From positions 134,689,395-134,753,394 of the forward strand of contig CM067442.1 of the NCBI GenBank assembly GCA_034508935.3: a DNA stretch of 64,000 nt, in the 5' to 3' direction. Position 1 is the stretch's first letter. Each line of letters begins with the position of its first letter. The translations under genes and the position numbers were made by a program. Origin of the DNA: Berghia stephanieae (Eukaryota; Mollusca; Gastropoda; Nudibranchia; Aeolidiidae). The notes beneath the pieces are model-generated. The model had not been told where the DNA came from. It made no database searches and worked only from the letters and a program-made list of their open reading frames with translations. Below, piece by piece: positions 22,901 to 35,500 of this stretch.

Positions 22901-25900
22901 ATGGCAGCGCCCTTGCTACGGTTGTTTTTGTCGAAAACTCATTCAATAAAAAGAGGTTAAAACTTGTTACCCATCATTTAAATGTCATGTTTTCAAAATT
23001 TCACAGGGACATCATATCTTCGTATGTGTAGATTGCTGCCTCAACTAGGCTGAGCAATTTTCTTTTTCCTAACTGCCTTTTTGATTTCCTTGCCTTGTCC
23101 TTGGACTTGGAACCCGGACTCACGACTCTCTTCTTTCTACTACGAGACTATATATGTGAGGTGGTGCTAGGCTTGGCCTTGGGCTTACATTAGTCCTAGA
23201 GTGTATACAGTGCAGTTAGTTCTCGACAGTTTGATACAATTTTCAAATTCAAAACACCTTAATTTGACCCAATCAAATGGATGGTACTTGAAACGCCATT
23301 CAATTTGATAGGATAGTTCATCACATTCACATGCATGAAATCACATCATTTGTTGTTTCTCTTTTCTACTTCTACTTCATTTGCTTTTTGAGAAATACAG
23401 TCAGAAATTAAGAATGAAATACACCAGCAGAATGCTTGTTTTGTATCCTTTAAATAGGCACTTGCAAGAAGTAGCCCTCGCGAGTTGAAAAGAGGCGAGG
23501 ATTTCTGTTTCCGTTTTTGAGGGGAAAAATTTTAGGAGTGTTTTAAAAATATTCATTCTTCTTTCTCAGTGAAATGAAATGGCATGTATTATATATCATT
23601 GGAAAGGGCATAAAATTCTACATACAATGATGCTAATATTATTATTGTCCTACATCGTGATTTTGAGAAATCTTTGTGTAAAGAGAGTATATGTGTTTAA
23701 ACGTTTTATAACTTTTAAACCAGATATGGTCCTTCTTAATAAAAAAAAACGTCCTCCTGAAATATATATTTAAGTAGCTTCTCTAAAAATTTCAGAGCAA
23801 AATATGGTTGCACTCAAAAGTTATAGCTCCCCAAAAAACAGAACTTGTCCTCGATTGTTTGCAGAAGTTGCCATTTTCTTATATTGATTCACTTCCTGTC
23901 GTCTGCTGTGCTTTTTTTTACTTGAGAGATAACTTCGTCAATCCACATCAAAACTTTACAACTGTATTTCTTACAATATATGCAATTAATATAAGTTATT
24001 TTTGTTTTAAATGATCCAATTAATTGGCGTTTTCATGTCCATGCATACATTTTATAATTTACGATTCTCTTTCTTTTTTTTCCGATCGATTTTCACTGTT
24101 TTGATTTTGACGTTTTTCATCCTTTGAGGACGTCTGTCCAATTTAGGGGAACGGGAGAGCGGACGTTTTTAAAATCACCTATGTTCGATCATTTTAAACA
24201 CTATACACCACCTGAGACATTTATCAGTCCATATCTCTGCTTTTATGAGGTCTATTTTCATTTTGAAAAGTTAAAAGTGAACAACTCAGTGACGCCGATT
24301 CAGTGATGTATTTGGTCTATCTTGATGTGATTGTTGACTTTTCCAAAATTCTAATAGGTCATTCATTTGCATGTCGTGATCTATTTTTCCTTGATTTCAG
24401 CTGTTTCGGGTCTAAACTATACTTTTCTCTCTCAATCAATAATTCTTTTTCTGTTTCCAATGTATTACAGAGATGTTGAATTACCACATGTAAAAATTTC
24501 AGAGCTGTATCTGAAGCTGTTTCTGAATTATACTTGATTATCCATTGGGTTGCTGTGTTTTGGTCACATATTTTCCTATTAAGTTATATAGAGATTTTTC
24601 ACCACATAAACGGTCATAACTTTTTAACCAGTTGAGATAGAATGATAATTTTTTCACTCTAGTAAATGTTTCACTCCCCTTTATTTTTCTACGCTAAATT
24701 AATACCCATATCACTATTTTGAAAAATTCTTGCAAGTGCCTACTTTAAAATTATATCAATGTTCGAATAGGTTCACCAGTAACACCAAAGTGACTTTACA
24801 GTAGTAAAGTAAAGGGCCAAAAATGAATTTCACCAAATAATTCCCTGGCAACTTTGTACTTGCCTTCCCTGACTTTGGACAGGGTTGTGCATAGGAGATC
24901 GAAGTTGGTTTAGACAAATTCAATCCCTCTAGGGGGTGGGGACGTAGATTCCTTGAAATTGAAACTGGGAGAGAATTGCCTGGCTTCTGTACCAGCAAGA
25001 GGAGGCACTGGGTGGTGACGAATCAACTTCACCTCATCAGTGGGGACTTGCCACCTGTCTCACGTGTACAGTTGTGGCAAAGAGCCAGAGACAACAGACA
25101 TCTAGTTGAGCACTGCACTGTGATGAAGCTTCCAGGCAGGTTTGTGTCCGTACACGAATTCGGCGAAGAATTTGCGGCCTGGATGGATAATCAGAACATA
25201 GTAGTGTGACACCATTAGAAGTAGAAGCTGTTACTCTCTTTATTTAGCCTATTGGCGGTCACTAGAATGGAGTTATTGAAGTGCTTAGTTATGCTATGGC
25301 TAAAGTGAAGGGCCATTTTGAGTCACATTGTTAGGCCCAGACAGTGAGAACTCAGGTAGCACAGTAGTTGCCTTGTCAGTTGCTCGAGAGAGAGGAGAGG
25401 AGAGAGAGAGAGAGAGAGAGGAGAGGAGAGAGAGAGAGAGAGAGAGAGTGCTTGATGAGAATGCAGCAAATCATAGTGCAGACAACTGTAAACAATAATA
25501 GCTACAAATTTTTATAAAGACATGGGCTTGTATATAGCGCAGTATCCACTAAATGTGCTCAAAGCTGTTTACAAAGGGTCCCTGACCAACAGCAACACGT
25601 AAAGTAGAACAAGACATGAGGCCCATTAGGCTATTAGGTGATATTACGATTTTTTTCGACAGAGGTACTCATTTTTCACCTGAGTACGGTGAGAGAGTGT
25701 GAGTAAAGAACTTTTTCCAAAGACTCAACTGTGCGCCGAGCGAAGCTTGAACCCATGGCCTTCCGATCCAAAAGCAGGTGTAATACCACAAGACCAAATA
25801 GCCGCAATAAAAAATGAATTTATATAATGCCTAACATCCATAAATTATGCTCTGTTGTGCTTTACGTAATTATAGAAACAAAACACAAGAAATTCATGTC

Positions 25901-26853
25901 ATAACATGCATGCAAATAGGAACAAATACATACAACCAAGATTTAATGAAAGCTATCACACTATCAAAAAGAGTTCCAATTCCATTCCATTAGTGTTGAT
26001 GATTGGACATTTTTTGCGATGTTTAACACTTTCTTTTCCTTTTCTTATTATATTTCCTCCATTCTAATTTTTCATAATTTATTTTTACAGGAAATCAATT
26101 GCTTTTTGACACTGTCAAAAATGACGGCTTATCTCTACCAATTGTATCCAGCTGGTCCTGCAGAGATTATTCAAGTTTTGTATCAAGAAGTAAGTGGAAC
26201 AATGAGTAGGATCACAGAGGATTTTTATAATTTATTGTCTTATCTTTTGTGTGGTCAGCATGTCACAGAGAGCTATGCTTTATATAGACATGAAGACAGG
26301 ATAACTCAACATGGTATTGTTGCAATTCCTGAACCAACATTCTGACATAAAAACCTGACCAATCTCCATCTTACATAATAGTAATAGATAAATTGATCAA
26401 ATTAACTTTAATCACCCCCAAGGGGAAATTAGTCTTTAAGGTCTATTCCAAGCGAATACTGGAATAACCCAGGCGTCAGCCACAGCCCATCACCGCAAAG
26501 AATAGGCAGAGGTTACTTGCTCAAGGCCACAAGGCACAGCGGCTAATTGAACTCAGTACCTTTCGGATATGAAGCAAAGACCATATCGCTGAGCCACGCA
26601 GCCTCCCCATCTTTTTTGTAACCATAAATACAAAGGTATCAGTTAAACAATCTAACAAATCATAGTGACAAAATAGGGAGCAGGGGCATGCACATGCTTT
26701 TTATCTGACGAATCATACCTCAGCAGTATAGGTCAACTGGTGTTTCTCTTACAGACGTGTAGAAGGGTAGACAAGTATACTTACCACAAACAAATTTATA
26801 TTTCATAGATAGAAGTTGAAGAGAAGTCTTGCTCCAGCTATTTTATTATTATA

Positions 26854-26945
<92 letters not shown>

Positions 26946-27015
26946 GTAGTTGTAGTAGTAATAGTAGTTTTTATTTTTATTTTAACAGTATATTTTACCT
27001 TATTGTAATTTGTTA

Positions 27016-27095
<80 letters not shown>

Positions 27096-30000
27096 GTTTT
27101 TATTATTATTATCATCATTGTCATCATCACACAGTCGGTGGTGCAAGTCTGTGGGATTCTGTGACAGGAGTCAGCAACGCAGGTCGCAAGAGGGGAAGAG
27201 GGAAAAATGCCAAGAGAAGACAGGATCTCAATTTTGGTCAAAGAATTGGTCAAGGTTGGTTATAATTATAGTCTTAGTTTAATTAAAAATGAATTGCAGA
27301 GGCAGAAGCCAAAAAGCTTGAAGAGTTGAAGAAGTATAACATTGACAGTAATGGTCTTCTATACTGTAGTTTATAAGTTCTGTCCAATATTTGATGTGTT
27401 TAAATTTTCACTCACGCTTTTTTACACATTTTCTATAGTTCCATGAGTTTCACAGTGGCAGGGAACTGCGTTGTCTTGAAGAATGAAAACAACTCACCCA
27501 GTCATGCCATGTGGTAATATCGATTAAATCGTATTTTGACTTAGAAAATCAAACCGTGCTCATCCAGAGTGTTGTTTTTAATACAAAACACACTTAATGA
27601 CTACATGATCCAAATGCAGTATTGCTTTTAAAAAAATAATTTTAAAAACAACTTTAGCTTTTATATTGTGAAATATCCGCTAATGTGCTGAAAGCACTTT
27701 ACAAGTACAAGGGGTCCTTGGCCACAGCAACACTTAACATGAAGGACGTTACATGGCGCCTAACTGGCGATAATACCTTTTTTTCGGACAGAGACAGCAT
27801 TGTTAACAGCCAGGTTCTCATTTTACACCTGAGTATGGTGAGAGAATTGAGTAAAGAGCCTTTTCCAAGGACTCAACTATGCACCGAGCGAGGCTCGAAC
27901 TCAGGACCTTCCGATCTGAAAGCAAGTGTCATACCACAAGACCACATAGCCGCACACTTAACGGTTGAATTCTAGTGTGTCTCAAACATTTCTTGATTTT
28001 TAAAAATCTTTTTTTTTTTTCACAGGTAAAGCAGGGATGGTCTTTCCTGGCTTGTCAGGACCTACTTTAGTGGGTAATCAGCGAATCAAGATTCATAAGT
28101 CAAGCATCAAAGAGGATGATGGGAAGAAACAGGCTGTTACTAAAAAACAAAAAGAAAGAGTACCAGCATTGCAGGTTAGATCATATTTACCATAACTGGA
28201 ATTTATTAATAAAAGCGAATATAACATCTTTGAAAATAAAACCCAAAGTACCAAACTCAGAATGCTGCGCACTCAAAACCCTTCTTCAGCCAATAATAAA
28301 AACATTAAAACATCACTTAAATTCAATATTCGATATGTCTTGGTAATACGATCTCAAATTTTCAAGATTGTACTAATCAATAAGATAAAGTAAAAAAGAA
28401 TTTTAAATAATCAAATTCCATTTATTCATCATATCTGGAAATTTCTCTCTTGGGTCTATTCCAACGGAAGACTGGAATAACCCAGGCATCAGCCACAGTG
28501 CAGCGCCACAAATTGAGCTAGGGTGGAGTGACTTGATTAAGGCCAAACACCGCAGCGGGTATTCAAATTCAGTACCTTTGGGTACGAAGCAAAGACGGTA
28601 CCGCTGAGCCAAGTTCAAGATTGTACTAACCCTCGAAACGTGCCAAACACTTTCCTACCGTCTGTTCGAAATTTAAGTAATGTAATAATGTTGTTTTTTT
28701 TGTTTTAGGCTGGAGAAGGGTTTTGAGCCCAAAATGTTCCATGTTTGATATTTTGTTCTTCTTCAAATCTGTTATATTCAGTTTTTTTCATTACCTTTTT
28801 CAGTCCACAATTTTTTATTTAAAAAAATGTTTTTGGGGTTTTTTTTTTTTGTTTACATTGTTTTGAGTATTATCTTGATTTATCCGCCACTAGTAGCATT
28901 TTTTATTTATTTTTTGAATATAGTCAAATGAGGTATTCTTGAAGTCTTTCAGTTACTCTATCATATTATAATCATCATCCATCGTGGTTTGTACTCTTGA
29001 GTACGTTGCCGGTCAGCTGTCTCCACGAATCATGATCCTCTGCGATGCGCATGAAATCTGCATTGCTTTTGGCCATTCTTACGTTATTTAGATATGTCAT
29101 TCATTGTCTTCCTTTAGCTCTATTCCATTCGATTATCCCCGAAATTAACCAACTTTTTTATTCCGTCTCTTCTCCACACATGTACAGAGAGGCTACAGTG
29201 GTAGAAAATTTCCTGGAACCAGCATTGGAGCACCGGATCCTATATATGATTGTGGGTATATTTGAAGAATATTTTAGTTAATGCAATTTTTTTTAAAGAA
29301 GAAAAAAGTTGAGTTTTTATGTCACGTAATATCCACTAAACATGCTCAAATCGCTTTACAAGTGGTCCCTGGCCAACAGCAACACTTAACATGTAGGACG
29401 AGACATGATGCCTGTGAGGCAATATTACAATTTTTTCAGACAGAGACAACGCTGTTAATGGCCAGGTACTCATTTTGCACCTGAGTACAGTGAGAGAATG
29501 TGAGTAAAGAGCCTTTTCCAAGGACTCAACTATGCGCCAAGCGAGGCTCTAACCCAGGACCTTCCGATCCAAAAGTGAGTGTCATACATACCACAAGACC
29601 ACATATCCTCACAATTCAGAGCCACTAGGGTATCTTCATAGTTATTATTAGGCCCGAGGAGCGGGAGTTTATTCGGGTGAAATGGATGATATAGCAATTG
29701 CTTTGCTACCCTTTGAATATGATGCTAGTCTACTGCAGGACACTTTCCACCAAATCTAACAGGTCCAGCTACCCACTCACTGCTGAGTGGACAGGAGGAT
29801 GGGGAAAAAATCTCACCCTAAGTTGGGATTGTACTCGGGACCCTCCTTATATTCGGGGATAAATTTGGTTTAAGTTAATTCAGAAAAGTGAGTGGAGCAG
29901 GCACTTATGTTGATAATAACAAGACATGAAGTGAGTAGGAAAGTGCCAGAAGACAATAGAGAATAAAAACTTTGCGACGGCGACGGCGGCTCAAATCCGC

Positions 30001-32455
30001 GACCTTAATGGTACGACAACTCCACCTGACCGGAGTGAGTGTGGCTCTGGTAGATAGCTCAGATACACCACTGGTGGATAGCTCAGACAGTAGAGCCATG
30101 CTCTGCCCAGCCAGGCGGAGTTGTTGTACCAGTAAGGTAGAGTTCGAGCTCTCATCACTGCCACGGAATTTTTATTTTCTGTCTTCTGGCACTTTCCTAC
30201 TCACTTCATTTTTGGCTGAATTTGGCCAATGTTGGATTTTTGTCGAAACCAAAAATTTGGATAAAGGGTGATGAAAAATATTATATTTGTGATTTTAAAA
30301 ATGTATATTTGTTTCAAATTATATTAAACTACATTACATCAAAATATTTTCAGATGAAAATTTGTATGCATAAAGGTCAAACTCATTTTGTTCTTTTGTC
30401 AATTTTTTAAATATTTAATTCTTCAGATACGTTTGAAAATTTTGACACAAGAGTACTTGAAGTGAGTATGGGTATTTTATAATAATTATTTGTGTTTTGG
30501 ATTAAAATATAATAATTTTGATGATTGTCTGTGTGTTTGTTGTGTTGACTCTTATTAATTGGGGGCGAGAAGGAGGGGGGGGTTGATTTTTGGGGTTTTT
30601 TGTAGTGATATTATCTAATAATCAGAATAAATATATTATTGACTTACTTGACTTAGATGCCTTTCGCGTCTCGACCGAAAGATCGGGTCGCCTTGGCTGT
30701 TTCCAGTATTTCCTGTGTGAGGTGCCTCCAATATTGCCGGTCCTCTGCTAGGGTTCTCAGATTTTCAAGGTCCCCTGCCGTTATGAGAGGAGCAGGCACT
30801 TATGTTGGTAACAACAAGATATGAAGTGAGTAGAAAAGTGCCAGAAGACAATAGAGAATAAAAAATTTTTTCGCGGCGGTGGTGGGGTTTGAACCTGCGA
30901 CCTTATTGGTACGACAACTCCGCCTGGCAGGTGAGAGCGTGGCTCTACCGTGTGAGTTATCCACGAACACAAAAATATTCGTTTCAAACCCAAAGTCATT
31001 TCTAGATCCCTCTCTCACCCACTTCTTGAGATCGCCGATTCGTTCACCACCATCGCGAAGTAATTTTGACCAGCAGTTAAGCTTAATAGCCAATATTCTC
31101 ATCACAAACATATAACATAGAAACGATTGAGACATTGAGTATGCTCCGGTGTATGGGGTGAATTTTTTTAATTCAGAAAAGTGAGTGGAGCAGGCACTTA
31201 TGTTGGTAACAACAAGATATGAAGTGAGTAGAAAAGTGCCAGAAGACAATAGAGAATAAAAAAATTTTTCGCGGCGGTGGTGGGGTTTGAACCTGCGACC
31301 TTATTGGTACGACAACTCCGCCTGGCAGGTGAGAGCGTGGCTCTACCGTGTGAGCTATCCACGAACACAAAAATATTCGTTTCAAACCCAAAGTCATTTC
31401 TAGATCCCTCTCTCACCCACTTCTTGAGATCGCCGATTCGTTCACCACCATCGCGAAGTAATTTTGACCAGCAGTTAAGCTTAATAGCCAATATTCTCAT
31501 CACAAACATATAACATAGAAACGATTGAGACATTGAGTATGCTCCGGTGTATGGGGTGAATTTTTTTAATTCAGAAAAGTGAGTGGAGCAGGCACTTATG
31601 TTGGTAACAACAAGATATGAAGTGAGTAGAAAAGTGCCAGAAGACAATAGAGAATAAAAAAATTTTTCGCGGCGGTGGTGGGTTTGAACCTGCGACCTTA
31701 TTGGTACGACAACTCCGCCTGGCAGGTGAGAGCGTGGCTCTACCGTGTGAGCTATCCACGAACACAAAAATATTCGTTTCAAACCCAAAGTCATTTCTAG
31801 ATCCCTCTCTCACCCACTTCTTGAGATCGCCGATTCGTTCACCACCATCGCGAAGTAATTTTGACCAGCAGTTAAGCTTAATAGCCAATATTCTCATCAC
31901 AAACATATAACATAGAAACGATTGAGACATTGAGTATGCTCCGGTGTATGGGGTGAATTTTTTAATTCAGAAAAGTGAGTGAGCAGGCACTTATGTTGGT
32001 AACAACAAGATATGAAGTGAGTAGAAAAGTGCCAGAAGACAATAGAGATAAAAAAATTTTTTTCGCGGCGGTGGTGGGGTTTGAACCTGCGACCTTATTG
32101 GTACGACAACTCCGCCTGGCAGGTGAGAGCGTGGCTCTACCGTGTGAGCTATCCACGAACACAAAAATATTCGTTTCAAACCCAAAGTCATTTCTAGATC
32201 CCTCTCTCACCCACTTCTTGAGATCGCCGATTCGTTCACCACCATCGCGAAGTAATTTTGACCAGCAGTTAAGCTTAATAGCCAATATTCTCATCACAAA
32301 CATATAACATAGAACGATTGAGACATTGAGTATGCTCCGGTGTATGGGGTGAATTTTTTTAATTCAGAAAAGTGAGTGGAGCAGGCACTTATGTTGGTAA
32401 CAAACAAGATATGAAGTGAGTAGAAAAGTGCCAGAAGACAATAGAGAATAAAAAA

Positions 32456-32510
<55 letters not shown>

Positions 32511-35500
32511 CTAGAACGATTGAGACATTGAGTATGCTCCGGTATGGGGTGAATTTTTTAATTCAGAAAAGGATGGAGCAGGCACTTATGTTGGTAACAA
32601 CAAGATATGAAGTGAGTAGAAAAGTGCCAGAAGACAATAGAGAATAAAAAATTTTTTCGCGGCGGTGGTGGGGTTTGAACCTGCGACCTTATTGGTACGA
32701 CAACTCCGCCTGGCAGGTGAGAGCGTGGCTCTACCGTGTGAGTATCCACGAACACAAAAATATTCGTTTCAAACCCAAAGTCATTTCTAGATCCCTCTCT
32801 CACCCACTTCTTGAGATCGCCGATTCGTTCACCACCATCGCGAAGTAATTTTGACCAGCAGTTAAGCTTAATAGCCAATATTCTCATCACAAACATATAA
32901 CATAGAAACGATTGAGACATTGATATGCTCGGTGTATGGGGTGAATTTTTTTAATTCAGAAAAGTGAGTGGAGCAGGCACTTATGTTGGTAACAACAAGA
33001 TATGAAGTGAGTAGAAAAGTGCCAGAAGACAATAGAGAATAAAAAAATTTTTCGCGGCGGTGGTGGGGTTTGAACCTGCGACCTTATTGGTACGACAACT
33101 CCGCCTGGCAGTGAGAGCGTGGCTCTACCGTGTGAGCTATCCACGAACACAAAAATATTCGTTTCAAACCCAAAGTCATTTCTAGATCCCTCTCACCCAC
33201 TTCTTGAGATCGCCGATTCGTTCACCACCATCGCGAAGTATTTGACCAGCAGTTAAGCTTAATAGCCATATTCTCATCACAAACATATAACATAGAAACG
33301 ATTGAGACATTGAGTATGCTCCGTGTATGGGGTGAATTTTTTTAATTCAGAAAAGTGAGTGGAGCAGGCACTTATGTTGGTAACAACAAGATATGAATGA
33401 GTAGAAAAGTGCCAGAAGACAATAGAGAATAAAAAATATCACAAATATACTGAAAGTTGAGCCATTGATATGCTCCGTGTATGGGTAATTTTTAATTCGA
33501 AAAGTGAGTGGAGCAGGCACTTATGTTGGTAACAACAAGATATGAAGTGAGTAGAAAAGTGCCAGAAGACAATAGAGAATAAAAAATTTTTTCGCGGCGG
33601 TGGTGGGTTTGAACCTGCGACCTTATTGGTACGACAACTCCGCCTGGCAGGTGAGAGCGTGGCCTACGTGTGAGTATCCACGAACACAAAATATTCGTTT
33701 CAAACCCAAAGTCATTCTAGATCCCTCTCTCACCCACTTCTTGAGATCGCCGATTCGTTCACCACCATCGCGAAGTAATTTTGACCAGCAGTTAAGCTTA
33801 ATAGCCAATATTCTCATCACAAACATATAACATAGAAACGATTGAGACATTGAGTATGCTCCGGTGTATGGGTGAATTTTTTTAATTCAGAAAAGTGAGT
33901 GGAGCAGGCACTTATGTTGGTAACAACAAGATATGAAGTGAGTAGAAAAGTGCCAGAAGACAATAGAGAATAAAAAAAATTTTTTCGCGGCGGTGGTGGG
34001 GTTTGAACCTGCGACCTTATTGGTACGACAACTCCGCCTGGCAGGTGAGAGCGTGGCTCTACCGTGTGAGCTATCCACGAACACAAAAATATTCGTTTCA
34101 AACCCAAAGTCATTTCTAGATCCCTCTCTCACCCACTTCTTGAGATCGCCGATTCGTTCACCACCATCGCGAAGTAATTTTGACCAGCAGTTAAGCTTAA
34201 TAGCCAATATTCTCATCACAAACATATAACATAGAAACGATTGAGACATTGAGTATGCTCCGGTGTATGGGGTGAATTTTTTTAATTCAGAAAAGTGAGT
34301 GGAGCAGGCACTTATGTTGGTAACAACAAGATATGAATTGAGTAGAAAAGTGCCAGAAGACAATAGAGAATAAAAAATTTTTTCGCGGCGGTGGTGGGGT
34401 TTGAACCTGCGACCTTATTGGTACGACAACTCCGCCTGGCAGGTGAGAGCGTGGCTCTACCGTGTGAGCTATCCACGAACACAAAAATATTCGTTTCAAA
34501 CCCAAAGTCATTTCTAGATCCCTCTCTCACCCACTTCTTGAGATCGCCGATTCGTTCACCACCATCGCGAAGTAATTTTGACCAGCAGTTAAGCTTAATA
34601 GCCAATATTCTCATCACAAACATATAACATAGAAACGATAAAAAAAATTCACCCCATACACCGGAGCATACTCAATGTCTCAATCGTTTCTATGTTATAT
34701 GTTTGTGATGAGAATATTGGCTATTAAGCTTAACTGCTGGTCAAAATTACTTCGCGATGGTGGTGAACGAATCGGCGATCTCAAGAAGTGGGTGAGAGAG
34801 GGATCTAGAAATGACTTTGGGTTTGAAACGAATATTTTTGTGTTCGTGGATAGCTCACACGGTAGAGCCACGCTCTCACCTGCCAGGCGGAGTTGTTGTA
34901 CCAATAAGGTCGCAGGTTCAAACCCCACCACCGCCGCGAAAAAAATTTTATTCTCTATTGTCTTCTGGCACTTTTCTACTCACTTCATATCTTGCCGTTA
35001 TGAGACTAATGTTTTGTCCAAGTGTTGTGAGGTTTTTGTTTAGGATCACAGGGAGTGTTGTTATCGGTCTTCCTCTGAAAAGGTTCCCGTGTTTTTGGAA
35101 GTATCCCGACATGGCTTGGTTAGCTGGTATGTTTTTGTCCCTGCGTAGTATGTGACCGAAAAGTTGCCATCGTTGTTGTAAAATGTCAAGGGAGATTGGT
35201 CTTTCTTTTGTGATCTTATAGAGTGATTCATTTGAGATCTTTTTTGGGTATTTGATGTCCAGTACCCTTCTTAGCTGTGTGCGATGGAAGGCATCCAGAT
35301 GTTCTTCTTCGGATTTTGTCAACGCCCAAGTGCCGCAGTTATACAGAAGTACCGGTTTTACAAGAGCACGGTATAGTTTCAGTTGGGTTTTTCTCTTTAT
35401 TTTGTCACCTCTAATCCATACATTGGTGAGTTTACTGAGTGCGGCGTTTGATAGCTGTTTTCTTCTTTGTACATCCTCGGTGTCTCCAATTAGTGAGCCG

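Noticed and set aside
26019-26345. A 108-codon frame overlapping MRPS5 exon 2
   Set aside because: It reads exon 2 in a frame that does not join either neighbour exon; the frame used by MRPS5 is different.
30781-35043. Many overlapping open frames of 65-200 codons on both strands with near-identical peptides
   Set aside because: They are the same frame read from successive units of the SINE-D array; no protein domain, no splice structure, and frames break at unit indels.
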